Assembly: GCA_051453625.1 (NCBI GenBank)
Contig: JBOZIK010000001.1
Location: 149,547,714-149,611,713, forward strand
Origin: Welwitschia mirabilis
Lineage: Eukaryota > Gnetophyta > Gnetopsida > Welwitschiales
DNA length: 64,000 bases
Direction: 5' to 3'
In this document: positions 1-11,169 of the stretch, in pieces
Position numbering within the stretch: position 1 is the first letter of the stretch
How the letters are laid out: every line of letters starts with the position of its first letter
Notes under the pieces: generated by a model
Told to the model about the DNA's origin: nothing
The model's input: only the letters and a program-made list of their open reading frames with translations
Database searches by the model: none
Program-made: the position numbers and the translations under genes

Positions 1-198
1 CTTTCTTGTCCTTCTTCTTGTTGTCATGGTGGGTTGCCTTTTTTATATCACAAGCATTTACTCCTAGGTTAGCAATGCCATTCTTCATGATACTTAGCAA
101 TTCATGGTAGTCAAAGAGCACTCTCATCTGGGCAGTCCAGCGATTGTGATTTTTCCCATCCAAGATAGGAGCCAAAATTTGGATCGAGCCGTTCATGG
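1..198 (-). CDS. Ty1/copia gag, N-terminal part (cut by window edge)
   Basis: On the minus strand an open frame starts with ATG at 198 and stays open for 66 codons to the window edge. It begins just after a tRNA-iMet primer site, where copia gag starts. It reads MNGSIQILAPILDG, then a tryptophan-bearing stretch (KNHNRWTAQMRVLF) that fits the plant copia gag N-terminus pattern (G-x-N-x-x-x-W-x-x-x-M-x-x-x-L), and ends lysine-rich. Gag would form the particle that packages element RNA. Unlike every other retrotransposon frame in this window it has no stop and keeps CpG dinucleotides, so the insertion looks younger. The family assignment rests on this motif and on position; the lineage within copia cannot be fixed from 66 residues. 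Confidence 0.75.
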
Positions 199-205
199 CT
201 ATGGC

Positions 206-217
206 TCTGATACCACT
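206..217 (-). promoter_or_regulatory. Primer-binding site, tRNA-iMet type
   Basis: The minus strand reads TGGTATCAGAGC, a perfect match to the plant initiator-Met primer site of copia elements. It lies between the LTR and the gag start at 198. Confidence 0.9.
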
Positions 218-619
218 ATTAAAAAGTAAAACAAGAAGAGGTCCAGAACAAGTAACTTAAACAGGAGAAATACTTGTATTTCATTGATTAAAATAAGTTA
301 CAACAATACATATAAATAGGACCAATTCACAACTAGAGTTCCTAATTTTATGGCACCACTAACTCATAATAACCACTAACATCGCTAACATCACTAACAC
401 CACTAACATCATTAACACTGATAACAAACTACATTAATAGCTACTAACACTTATAATAGACTCCATTAATAGCCACTAACACTAACAAACTACATTAATA
501 GCTACTAACACTTATAATAGACTCCATTAATAGCCACTAACACTAATAACAAACTTCATTATTAGCCACTAATGATGTGATAGAATAACTAACAGAAAAT
601 CAGAATTAAATCCAACACA
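218..619 (-). repeat. 5' LTR of the left-edge copia element
   Basis: The LTR lies directly upstream (minus strand) of the primer site. Read on the minus strand it starts near 617-619 with TGTTGGATTTAATTC and ends next to the primer site. A second TGTGTTGGA lies at 644-652, so the outer boundary could be there. A TATA-like TATTTATATG lies near 310-320 (minus strand). The usual terminal CA is not visible, so the inner boundary is approximate. The matching 3' LTR lies outside the window. Confidence 0.7.
361..575. repeat. Tandem repeats in the U3 of the copia LTR
   Basis: At 361-418 a 9-12 bp unit of the CTAACATCA type recurs. It is followed by copies of a unit of about 61 bp whose start (AACAAACTAC) occurs at 423 and 484, with a divergent copy at 548. 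They lie upstream of the TATA-like site, where U3 repeats often act as enhancers; the enhancer role is inference. Confidence 0.8.
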
Positions 620-676
620 TTTGACTTGTAGAAAATAATGTCCAACACAATTATAACTTGTATTAATGTGGAAATA

Positions 677-1720
677 TTAGAAGAAGAAGCTTTCTTTCAT
701 GATCTTTGGTTTTCTTTGCATACCTCTCTCATTTCTTTCAAGGCCCTCCAATTTTTCTAGTAATAATGGGATAACCATATTTGCTAATACATACCCATCT
801 TCAGAAGCTTTATAGATGGAATGATCTCTTCTGTTGTCATACTTATGTTCAGTATGTAGCACAAACTTCTTTTAAGGAATTTTGTTTGGGACTTACTCAG
901 AGAATTCTGCAATGGGCATAGATTCATTATAGAAAAGATAGGACAAAGGTTTCCCTTGATTTTTCTCCACTGGCATAGACAACACCCTTTGTAGTATCAA
1001 ATTGTCAATGCTAGTTGCTATTAGATGCCTTCAAATGTATAGAGTAGTGGAACTTGTAGTAACAAGAAGTAATAGAGACTTATAAACATTTGATTTTAGA
1101 AACTAATGAATCTATTATTAGTTGTCTAGAATCTAAAAGATTCTTATCATCTTTAACCAACTTGAAAGACTTTTTAGTGAGACTTCATTCTTGCAATAAT
1201 TGCTTCATCCCTGCTTTCTCTAGAATCTTAGCTTGAGCTTGGCTAAGAAATACCTATGTCTTTTTTTGTGAATCTAAGGTCTTAAATCCTCTTTTAGGTC
1301 TTTCTCATTTTCTACATACTGTCTTTCTAGGAGGTTTAAAAACTGTTAAGTTAGTACATCGATTTTGTATTCCAAACTTAAATTTGTAGTGGAGATTTCC
1401 TTTGGTAATCTAATTATGCTTTAATGAATCTAGTTTGGAGATGTATCTTAAATAGAGCTTTCTATGTTCTAAATGACTTTTGGATCCTCAATCTTTATTA
1501 TTTCCTTATTTATTACAAGATCTTATCCAAAAAATATGTTTGAGGTTCTTAGTTACCTGTGATTTCATGTATACATCATTAATAACCACCTGCAGATTGT
1601 TCACTGGTTCTTGCCCTTTAAAGAATTCAAAATTCACATTCTTATTTTAAGCGCAATTTAAAACCTAGAAATCACAACTACTTTCTGGCCTCTCTAGATA
1701 TGGTACTAAATCTACAGTGT
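677..1720 (-). pseudogene. Unidentified decayed ORF
   Basis: On the minus strand, three consecutive coherent segments join across two apparent frameshifts. The first (about 1720-1500) contains VDLVPYLERPESS and FFKGQEPVNNLQVV. The middle (about 1500-1060) is helical and charged, with LEYKIDVL, QYVENEKDLKEDL and LSQAQAKILEKAGMKQLL, suggesting a coiled coil. The last (about 1025-677) contains LSMPVEKNQGKPLSYLF, NESMPIAEF and YDNRRDHSIYKASEDGY and ends in a basic tail. Internal stops are TAA/TAG where CAA/CAG would be expected. I do not recognise the family; the gag or virion-protein part of a retroelement is possible from the coiled coil and basic end, but nothing proves it. It lies outside the copia LTR at 218-619. 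Confidence 0.5.
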
Positions 1721-4099
1721 CTGATCAATGTCCACAAAACCATTAATGATAGTGGAGGATCTACTTTCCCCATACATACTCTTATTGTCATGAATTTTCC
1801 TCCTCTACAACTTGATAATCATAGAAACTAAGTTCAACAATGTAGAAAGTGTAGTCAAGGCATTCACCTATACTAAAAACTATATGATAAAACATGTAAG
1901 ACATAGATCATATGATCATTATGGATAGTATTTATAAAAGTCAATAATAAATGTCCTGTAATGTTCACAATAAAGGTGTCCATCTACACTAAGTTTGAAC
2001 CTTATAATATCCTTTAATTTTGGTACTTCCTAATGACAATTACATTATGAAAATAATGAATTATACAACTAGCTTAATATAATTCATACTATTAATCTTT
2101 AACTCTCTTTACTATTAGAGAAAAACAAGACCTTCTTTATATCATTATTGACTCAAGAGTCCATACAAAGGGAGAGCAATACATGTGTGTGTTAAACGTT
2201 CTAGTGTCTTAGAGTTAGTTTTTATAGTCCCTAAATTTTGATGGTGTACTGGCTTTCTTTAGAGCCTCAAATTTCTATCATTCCTCATTATCTTATGAAC
2301 CTTCTTTTTTTATGTGAACTATCCTATTCCTCATGTGCTTTTCCATTTATTTTGTATTTTTTAATTTATCAATAAATGGGTATATCTAATTTATCAAGAT
2401 TTGTTTTGCTAAAATGGTTAATAATGTTAATGCATTTTGACTATCTTTAATAAAAGAGTGGGTGGTTGCAAGGAGGTGAATATTAGCGGCCATTTTTAAT
2501 GTGAATTATTAAGGACATGGACATGTTCTTACTGATCTTCTTATTTTTAAAATAAAGTCTAGATAGTTCTCTAATGATGACCTCTTTACTTGCAACATGG
2601 AAGTGGAAATGGAAGAGAAACTACTGTTCTCTAGAATATTTGAACTCACAGTTAAAACTTAGACACTCATTTAGATTAAGCATATTTTTTGCTACCATCT
2701 CCACTATGAGGAGCCTAGTACTATATTTAGAAAATATTCATATGTGTTATAGCTACACATGATAACATGATGTACAAGAAGTCTATGTATGCTTGTTCAA
2801 GTTATTTTAGATGACAAACATAGTTGTAAGCTACTATTTATATATTCTAAAAAGCTAACAAGTTTTACATCTTGGCCATTGGTTTTCAAAGTCCAAGTTT
2901 TACATCTTGGCCATTGGTCTTCAAAGTATATCTTTATGTTAAAAGACATAGAATGACAAAATCAATGTTAAATATTCACTCTATATGTATCTCTGCTATG
3001 TCCACTATGACTCTTATCAAAACAGAGAGGGGGAAAAAAGATACTAAAGAAAATATAGATGCCATTTTGCAGTTCCTGATTACAGAGATCTCACTAATGA
3101 ACTACTATTTGTTTAGTTTATAGATGGTTATGAGCTAGAAGAAGTGGGCACAGAGTGATATCATGCCAACTTTGTAATGTTGATATCATGAAAGTGGGAG
3201 TGGTAAAAGGAAAAAATATTTCTACACATTTTTCCAAAGAATCACCAAAGCATATTTGTATAAAAATCACAGAATTTCTCTATTTGCTCACAAATGACTA
3301 GAGTATTGTAATGTTAATATATTACTCATTAGAAACTACCTCAAGAATCTTAAAAACTAAAACAAAAAACTTAGAGTCATCAAGCAACATGTTCATTTTT
3401 TATAGCAAAGATTGAAATGACTCTATATTAGAAGGAGGATTGGGATGTTCGAAATGGCTAGCCTATAGGTGTGTTGAGAAAAACAAACAAGATAACATAT
3501 AGGAATCTTGGAATATGTCTAAAAAATATGAGAGGTTTAATGACTATTATAGAACCAAAAAGATCCATTCCCATCTCAAAGAATAAAATAAATTTATTAA
3601 ACACAACAACATTATTTACATATGATTGTGTTAAATATTGAAAGAGACCCATATCCTAAAGGACTTTTTACATGCATGGCTTTGGATTTATGCTTTTTGG
3701 TAATGGTCCATAGGAATAGATACCTTTTCTAGTCTTTGATTTTACTTTCTTCTAGTTTTCACTGGAGTTTTTTCTTAATGGGTTCTGGAGTTTTCCTACA
3801 ATGTTGAGAAATTTGTTTTGCCATTCAAATGTTTCACTGCTAATTTTCCCCATCATTTCTACCTAGAGATAAGATTGAGATTGATAAGAGGAAATAGACA
3901 TTCCTAATTATTTATTTAGGAATTCCCTTTAGAGCAATGTAAAATTTGAAGAATTTTATGTTTTCTCATAGGAGGTGGATTAACAAAGAACATATTTGAT
4001 TTTTTAAGGTTAATGAATAGATATGTTTTGGCTAAGAATTAATCGAGTGCTTTTTAATTTTGTGGACTATCATAGCAATGGAGTCTAGACAATATAGCA
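1721..4099. other. AT-rich DNA without recognisable gene
   Basis: No coherent reading frame could be supported. Apart from a 35-bp tandem duplication near 2860, nothing stands out. The lower end may hold further decayed LINE sequence running on from 4100. Confidence 0.5.
2860..2929. repeat. 35-bp tandem duplication
   Basis: AGTTTTACATCTTGGCCATT occurs at 2861 and again at 2896, giving two adjacent near-identical 35-bp units. Confidence 0.9.
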
Positions 4100-4440
4100 T
4101 ATGATTTATTATGAGTCTTACTTTTGATTGTCTCCTGTATCTCATGTTCTGGGTATGATGTTGATGAGAATTTATTATTTTTAGGCTTTTTGAAAGGTTA
4201 TTAGTTTTAACATCTTTTGAGCCAAATGATCATTCAAAATATTTCTTGAATGTATGAGTGTTTCCTCATGATGTGTGCTTAATTTTCTATTATTATTATG
4301 AGTTTTGAAATTGATTTCATTTGCTCTATTATGGTTGTTGGCTACTTGAAAGAAATAGTAAGTGTTTTTGTCCTTCTTATTCAATGATTGGTTACAAGAT
4401 CTTTGCTTTCAATAAAACTCTTCTTTCATTACATCTCTAG
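4100..4440 (-). pseudogene. L1-type LINE ORF2 fragment (endonuclease-RT linker)
   Basis: On the minus strand the frame reads KQRSCNQSLNKKDKNTYYFF, then QVANNHNRANEI, then a stretch ending LIHSRNILNDHL. This follows the conserved plant L1 pattern just before the reverse transcriptase (W-x-x-x-G-D-x-N-T-x-F-F-H-x-x-A-x-x-R-x-x-x-N-x-I). An in-frame TGA stands where a Trp would be expected before KQRS. Below 4100 the frame decays; a weak ALKGIPK-like stretch near 3930 could be the following block. No poly-A tail, 5' end or target duplication was identified, so this is an internal fragment of an old copy. Confidence 0.55.
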
Positions 4441-4887
4441 ATTATGAAGCTCAGAGATTTTTTTCTCTTTAGAGTTAATAATGCTTCTTATTTTATTGTG
4501 CCTTTAAAGTTCTACTAGTTATGTTTCTTTTTATTGTTTGATAACTATAATTTTTGATTAAAGATCCCTACATCAAAATTTTTAAACATCTTTCAATAAT
4601 AATAGTTTTTTAAAGAATATAAAGGAAAGGGTACTTGTACTTTTTGCTTGCTAGATGAATTTGATCACCTATGGTATCCTTGGGGCTTACAATCAAGCCT
4701 TTTTAAATCCAAAAATTTTACTTTTCTTGATGGGGGATAGCTCTTGGCATTGAAAATATACTTAGGGCTTGAAACTATCACTATCATGTATCATGGGAAG
4801 CAATTATTTTAGCTCTTGAAATTGTAGATGAACATGGATAAATCAAACCATTAGTAGCTTTCACAAAGCTGAAGAAAGTATCAATGT

Positions 4888-4922
4888 AAAAGTAGAGATA
4901 GAAGTAGAAGTAGAAGTAGAAG
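4888..4922. repeat. AGTAGA hexamer microsatellite
   Basis: About five imperfect copies of AGTAGA/AGATAGA run in tandem. Confidence 0.85.
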
Positions 4923-5685
4923 CATTTTGGATGTGAACCTGAAGAATCTCCTTCTTCCCCTTGTTAGATTTGCAAATAATATAACCAAAGCCAAGTTGAC
5001 ATAAAGTGCAAGAGTAACAAAAGTAAGAAGTAGAAACCAACAAAAATCCCTACCGTTGATTGTTATTATCAATATTTGGTCTTTTTTTTATTAGAAAAGA
5101 ATAAGTATAGATAGTTTCAAAAAATAATAAGCATGAATACACATAGTTTATATACATAAAAAATTTTAAGAGAGTAAAATATAATGAGAGAATATGATCA
5201 ACGTAAATCCATATCATCGATTAATTTGAGCTTTATCTTATTTTTCCTCTTAAAAAAGAATTAAGAATTTATTCTTGTCGACAAACCCACCAAAGGTAAA
5301 TCAAGGGTGCTTATCTAAAATATTAACATGTGTTTTTTTTAATTTTATAAAATTAAATAACATTAAAAACATGATTTCTAAGAAATAAAACTACTTTATT
5401 CTTTTGAATTTTGAATACATCAAACAGTAATCCCAAAAGAATACCTCCGCACATTGATGACCAAATAACAAAGATTAAATTAAATTAGTAGGTTCCAAAA
5501 ATTCCAACAATTATAAAATAATGTCGGTGAAAACCACATGTCCTATTCTAATAAAGCTATTTAAAATTCTTAGTTAAATAAAAAAGAATATAACAGAAAG
5601 GGGTAAAATTTGGGAGATTGTTGGTATGTAAATTAGTTGATTTCACAATGAAAATAACCTTATTCTCTCTTTTTATTTCCTCCTT

Positions 5686-5722
5686 CCCTCCCCACCCCAA
5701 TCACCCCCTCCTCTTCCCCCCC
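5686..5722 (-). other. C-rich tract, potential G-quadruplex on minus strand
   Basis: C runs lie at 5686-5688, 5690-5693, 5695-5698, 5704-5708 and 5716-5722, separated by loops of 1, 1, 5 and 7 bases. The minus strand therefore fits the usual G3+N1-7 quadruplex pattern. It is unusual in DNA this AT-rich. Confidence 0.6.
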
Positions 5723-6019
5723 ACCACCAAGTAAAGAAATATTATCCTTACAACGAGGATTTAATATGATGAAGACAATACAAATTATAAAATAAAACAT
5801 ATCTGATTTAGATAGTGACATGGAAAGGATTCAACATTTATCCAATGATCCTCTATATGAATGTAAAAGATATTTCAAATCACAAAAACATCAATAACAA
5901 TTAAACATAAATGAATAGCTTTCAATTATAACAAATGAAAAATAGTAAAGTTTCATAGTAATTTTACAAAAAAGTTATTTCAAAAGAAAGAATCCACAAA
6001 TAAATTGAATTGTAGAGGT

Positions 6020-6660
6020 AAGAGAAGAGACAAATTCAAGTGAATACTCCTATTAGAAACTAAGGATGATTCTTAGCAAGCTCATGAAAATATAAAAGAA
6101 ATTTTTATGCTAGAATTAGAAGAGGAAGAAGAGGATTTACAAGAAGAGAAAGACAAAAAAAATCCAAATACATATGGTGACTTCAACACTAGAAGACTAT
6201 GCTCCAAGCTCTAAAACTTTTAATTTTAATTTTGTTATGACTTTCAAGAATGTAGAAAACAGATACATTTAGAACTAATGATAAATGAAGAAGAAAGCAT
6301 ATTAAGAATAGAAAATAAAATCAAAGAGATTTTTATTCCAGAGGATATAATGGAAAGTAAAAACAATTTAGTTTTTGGTTTGAAGAAGAGGTCATGGCTC
6401 AAAAATATATATAAGAATGGATGTACAAAAAAATAATTATCTAAATTTAACATAATTTTCTAAATGCAAGATGAAGCTACTTCAATTTCTTTGAAGGCCC
6501 AAATAGCAAATGTTAGAAGAATAAAAAATATTATCCATGTAATTAAAGAAAGATCTAGTAGATTCTTCAACAATGTTGATTCTCATAAACATAGCATAAA
6601 ATAACATAAAAATTTGAAAAAAAGAAAGCTACATTTGTAGATCCAATAGCTACTCTTAAT
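6020..6660 (+). pseudogene. Decayed ORF of unknown identity upstream of a caulimovirid RT
   Basis: A plus-strand frame with few stops starts with an acidic run (ELEEEEEDLQEEKDKK near 6110-6160), continues through NPNTYGDFNTRRLCSKL, INEEESILRIENKIKEIF and VFGLKKRSWLKNIYKNG, and ends basic (HKNLKKRKLHL near 6640). Stops are of TAA/TAG type. The order acidic, helical, basic would suit a virion-protein region upstream of a pararetroviral polymerase, which lies 0.8 kb downstream on the same strand. That link is inference from position only; no zinc knuckle is visible. Confidence 0.4.
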
Positions 6661-7479
6661 TTTTTTAAAAATGATGTGTGAATGGATTGGGTTAAGTTAC
6701 CAAGATCTCATTAATTAGAAGGTAGGATTGGAATAAGGCAATTGTAGATTATGATGTAAATGTTCTTTTGAAATTAGAGGATAGAATAATTATGATAGGA
6801 GAAAGGTAATGTTACCAAAATCAACCTTGTTTTTGACTAGTTGACCTAAGTTACAATATATTATGGATGTGGTGTATGCCATTTATCATCAAGCATTGTT
6901 TATCATTGACTATATAGTATATTTAAATATTTTCCTACTCCGACTAAGATCAACTAATGTCTCCCTTCCTATAGTAATCTCTCTTTGGTTGTTTATCTAA
7001 GGATGTTAGATTAGGATACCATGTGTTATTCCCTTTCATACAAATTAATTATTTTAGTTATGGTATAAGTTTAGATGAAAATGTTTTAAAATAGTTTTAT
7101 CATATACCATAGGATCACATATGATTGTGTTAATAGTAAGAAATTTGTAGTTCCAAGAAACCCATATAGAGCATATCTAATGTATAGAAAAGATTAGATA
7201 AGAAACAATTTATATTTCAGTGAATGGAACAAAAGTAGCCAATGTTAATGCTACTAACTAAAAAAAAATTAAAATTGAATAAGCAAAGAAAATATATAAA
7301 ATTATAATGTAAATAAAACAAGTATAGCTATTTACTAGTAAAATGAAAGAAATTAAACAGATCTAAGAAGAGTTGAAAAAATGTTATTATCATCATTTAT
7401 TAGAATCTTGTGATAAATAAAATCTAGTAGTGTATATTCCTATTGTTCATAAGATTCTATTACAAAACAAGGCTAAGTA

Positions 7480-7990
7480 TAAAGTAAGGCTATGAACTAA
7501 ATGATTCAAATTTTGAAGAGATAGCTAATCAAATTAAAGAGTTGACTAATAAGTAACTAATAAAATTATATCCTTTAAATTATGCCTATTATTATTTCCT
7601 TGGTAGAAATCATGCTAAGCAAAAATATGGTAAAGATTAAATGGTAATCAATTATATACCTTTTAATAATCTAATTATTAATTTAAATGGCCATTTCACA
7701 ATAAAGCAAAATTAGTTCAAAGAATTTCAAGCCTTAGCGTATCATCAGATACGAATATCAAAAGAAGATAGGTATATAACAGCTTTTACTGTCTTTCAAG
7801 TATTATATGAAGAGATGATAAGGTCCTTTGGGTTAAACAATGTTCCAGCCATGGATTTTATTTTCAACACTATAAATATTTCTTTGCTAATTATATTAAT
7901 AACTTTTAAGTCTTTTAGAATCCATAAATGAGAATTTTCAACATTTGAAAACATTTATAAACATATCATCATTTACATGTGTAATATTGA
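7480..7990 (+). pseudogene. Endogenous caulimovirid (pararetrovirus) reverse-transcriptase relic
   Basis: The plus-strand frame contains, in the right order and spacing, the start of a pararetroviral RT: a QIKELTNK segment, FLGRNHAKQKYGKD followed by a stop and MVINY, then YHQIRISKEDRYITAFTV, FGLNNVPA and a hydrophobic stretch where the catalytic region should be. The NHA-x-x-x-x-GK-x-x-MVINY arrangement is typical of Caulimoviridae rather than of the Athila or copia RTs elsewhere in the window. Several in-frame stops and the loss of a clear YxDD motif make it non-functional. No movement protein, zinc knuckle or RNase H could be recognised. Such copies integrate by illegitimate recombination, so no LTR is expected. 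A chromovirus RT is the main alternative. Confidence 0.6.
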
Positions 7991-8605
7991 CTCCCTTGTT
8001 TGGCTGGTGATGTATAATTTTCATCAACTATACATTCAAGCCATTGTATTAAAATTCTATTAGTAAAAAGTCATAATTTTATATTATAAAAAAGGTACTT
8101 ATAAATATACTTTCTATTATTTATACAGTGTTAGTGAGATGGCCAACTTATTTACCTCAAGTTAAAATATTTTGATTTACTGCCTAGGAGTGAAACATTA
8201 TTTCTAAATAATGTAGCTTCTTAAGAAATACAGCTTACTAGTAAGAATATGGCAAAATGTTATTTAGTTTTTACCAAAAGCTTTTATATTATGTTTAAGG
8301 AAAACTTAGTTGTAAGACTTTAATCCTTGAAAAGGTAATTTGATTTCATGATCAGAGGCCCTCTTGTAAGGAAGTCATTGCACACTACCTAATACAAAGC
8401 CAATTCTGAGGCCCTATAAATAAAAGGTCATCTTATGTAAAAAGGGCTTTCCATGGAAGTTAATTTACATAATGTCTAAATTTGTCTCCTAAAAAATGCA
8501 TGTACTTAAATTTTGTAGCTTAATCAATGTATACTTAGATATTGTAATCGTGCTACTAAGCATAGTACTACTTTAATTGTGTTCAAGTGAGTGTGCTTAT
8601 TTCTA
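7991..8605. other. AT-rich DNA, nothing recognised
   Basis: No coherent frame found; possibly the decayed end of the pararetroviral segment. Confidence 0.4.
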
Positions 8606-9409
8606 TGTTATGATTAACTAGATATCCATTACTTAAAAAAATACATCATATCTTCTACCCAGTAATGTGGGCATGTGAGTAGGTCAACTATTATGTATTA
8701 CTTTTATTTAGCATTCTTAATATCTATTGGCAGTCTATGTGGAGGATACACTCAAATCAAAATTACATATAAACATTGCTATTTTAACAAGCTTTTACAT
8801 GTTAAAAATTAAAATAATCAATCATAAAATGCAACATAAATTAAAAAACTAGGATTGAGACCTTCCATGATGGAGGCCATAAATGCACACTTTAGCTTAG
8901 ATGCATTCTTTATCTGAGAAGTGATGCTAAGACATTATTTACATCCTAAAGCATGCTAAATGTTACTACCTTATAACTCTAGTTAAATGCCTTTGTACTA
9001 CTATGCTAAACTATATGGACTAAAATTGAAACATAAACACTAAAATGTAAAATTCTAAAATCCATGTTGGAATTTGGTTTCAAAAAACATAAGGAAAAAA
9101 CACAAAAACTATGTCATGAAAAAACATAAACCTAAATACACATTTTTAGTATAAAAAGAAACTCAATAGTAACTCATGCAAAGATAACATCACATAACCT
9201 CTTAAAACTTGTTCACAAAGCCACTAAAATCACTTCAACCACTATCTCTCACCATGGACCACATGAGAGTTGTCACAAGTAAACTTTAAACAACACAACC
9301 AAAGTTTTACAAGTTCAAATGAAATCAATGAAAATGACATTTTTACCAGTTATTTATTTTTAAATCCTATCTTTACCAAGATAGATAAAAACTTGAAATA
9401 TTCATGCTA

Positions 9410-9530
9410 GTGAGTAGTGAGCAAGTGAGAAGCAGCATCTAAGTGGTGAGTAAGTAAGGTGTAAGTAGTAAGCCACATGCGAGCAGTGAACAAGTGACAA
9501 ACAAGCAGTGAGAAGTAACCAAATGGTCAG
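9410..9530. repeat. Degenerate GAGCAGTGA-like short repeats
   Basis: GTGAGTAGTGAGCAAGTGAG, CGAGCAGTGAACAAGTGAC and AAGCAGTGAGAAGTAACC recur at a spacing of roughly 10-25 bp upstream of the TATA-like site. Confidence 0.6.
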
Positions 9531-9711
9531 TTGTGGATTAAGGGTTTGCATGAAATATTTATATTTCATCTTGTAACAAATGTTTGCTTAAGGTCCTTTT
9601 TTTTTGCTTTTTTTATGGAGTATTTTAATATTTTTTTATTAAATGCCTTAAAAACATGCCTGATTTTTAGGGCTTTTTTTAATAAATGCCTTAAAAACAA
9701 GTAGAACTAGC

Positions 9712-9786
9712 TTTTAAGGTGTTTATGTAAAGAAACACCTTAAAACATTTCTTTTCAAGGTGTTTATTAAAATAAACACCTTAAAA
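9712..9786 (+). repeat. Two consecutive hairpins near an LTR end
   Basis: At 9716-9741, AAGGTGTTT pairs with AAACACCTT around an 8-base loop. At 9757-9782, AAGGTGTTTATT pairs with AATAAACACCTT around a 2-base loop. Flanking TTTT/AAAA extends the first stem. Confidence 0.85.
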
Positions 9787-9836
9787 CGGTTTAAATTTAA
9801 GCCTAGATATCTTATAGTGTATGCACTATAACATCT

Positions 9837-9856
9837 TGGCATCATTGCTCAGGAAG
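9837..9856 (+). promoter_or_regulatory. Decayed tRNA-Asp primer-binding site of element C
   Basis: TGGCATCATTGCTCAGGAAG compared with the Athila-type site TGGCGCCGTTGCCGGGGAAG differs at six positions, five of them C-to-T or G-to-A. It starts three bases after the LTR-like end at 9833. Confidence 0.75.
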
Positions 9857-9888
9857 ACAGCTTGGAGTTCGAGGATTATCATTGCTTA

Positions 9889-10954
9889 GACAAGTAGTTT
9901 AGATTTTAGTTTAGGTATTTATGTACAATAGTATTATATCTTTACAGTAGAAATGTAGGTTTTTCTTTCTACATTTTCCAATTTGTATTCAAAAAATAAT
10001 GTACTATCATCTCCTTTATCATTTAGGTGATGCATGGTGATAACGACCTTGAAACATAGGGATTTTTATTTTCATAAGAACTAGGGTTTTTCTTATCATT
10101 TCATCTATCATCTAGATGACTCAGAGGATGACTATGAGTTCTTATTTTATGTTATTCTACAATCCTATTTTTTTGTGTTTTTTATTTTTGAGAGTTTGTA
10201 TCTTTTATCATCTAGGTACATCATCTGCATAATCATAGAAATGATGTTTACAGAGATAAAATTGAACTTGTTGGGATATGATAAACTCTCATAAATAGAT
10301 GAAGTATTAAAAAGATTGATTACTGATTAAATAAAACATATGAGAAGGTTTGATTAACTACAAACTTAACCCAAGTGTGCACACCCCAAGTACATAAAAT
10401 ATTACTAGAATTAAGTAAGAAGACAAGTAGTTTAGATTTTAGATTAGGTATTTGTCTACAATAGCATTGTATCTTTATAGTAGAAATGTAGGTTTTTATT
10501 TCTACATTTTCCAATTTGTATTTCAAAAATAATGTGCCATTGTCGCCCTTATCATTTAGATGATGCATGATGATAATGACATTTGAAACTTAGGGATTTT
10601 TATTTTCATAAGAACTAGGGTTTTTTTTATCATCCCCTCTATTGTCCAGATGACTCATAGGATGATTGTGGGTTTTTATTTTTTGTTACTTCTTAATTCT
10701 ATTTTTTCGTATTTTTTATTTTCAAGTCTTTTGTGTCTTCTATCATCTAGGTACATCAACTGGACAATCATAGGGATGATGTTTATAGAAATAGAATTCA
10801 GCATAATAGGACATGATAAACTCTCATAAAAAGATAAAGTATTAGAGAGAGTGATTATTGATTAAAGAAAACATCCAAGAATGTTTGATTAACTACAAAA
10901 TTAACCCAATTATGCACATCCTAGTATGTAAAATATTGTAAGAATTAGGCAAAA
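9889..10954 (+). repeat. Leader of element C as a 533-bp tandem duplication
   Basis: GACAAGTAGTTTAGATTTTA occurs at 9889 and 10422. Similarity continues through both units to AATTAAGTAAGAAG at the end of unit one and AATTAGGCAAAAAG at the end of unit two. Each unit carries TCATCTAGATGAC-like and ATCATCTAGGTACATC-like motifs. The duplicated stretch lies between primer site and gag. Confidence 0.9.
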
Positions 10955-11169
10955 AGATTTTTTTGCATTTGTTATTTGTAAATCTGACTTTTTTCAAAGA
11001 AAATTTTTAAAAGAAAATTTAGATGAAAATAATTTTATTATAATGTTGAATTATATGCAAAAATAGAAATAAATAGGTATACCTAATCCTTCTTTTATTA
11101 TATAAGCCTCTACTACTTCCATAAATCCAAATGCCAATGTTACTCTTAAAGAGCTAATTACAAATGAAA

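Larger units (their letters stand above)
4441..6019. other. AT-rich DNA with simple repeats, no gene seen
   Basis: Contains a short hexamer repeat near 4890 and a striking C-rich tract near 5686. Short minus-strand frames at 4861-5072 arise from the hexamer repeat and are not supported as genes. Confidence 0.5.
8606..9833 (+). repeat. LTR-like end left of the Athila-type element C
   Basis: The right boundary is good: the sequence ends TGCACTATAACA, close to the LTR ends of elements A and B (CACCATAACA on their own strand), and is followed after three bases by an Asp-tRNA-like primer site. The left boundary at TGTTATG (8606) is a guess from the shared TGTTATG start. The body contains a short tandem repeat at 9410-9530, a TATA-like TATTTATATTTC near 9556, and two hairpins at 9712-9786. 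It does not resemble the 3' LTR at 20297-21532. Confidence 0.45.

Noticed and set aside
4861-5072. Overlapping minus-strand small frames with Cys-x2-Cys and serine/threonine or leucine runs
   Set aside because: The runs come from the AGTAGA repeat read in two frames; no conserved domain and no support for expression.
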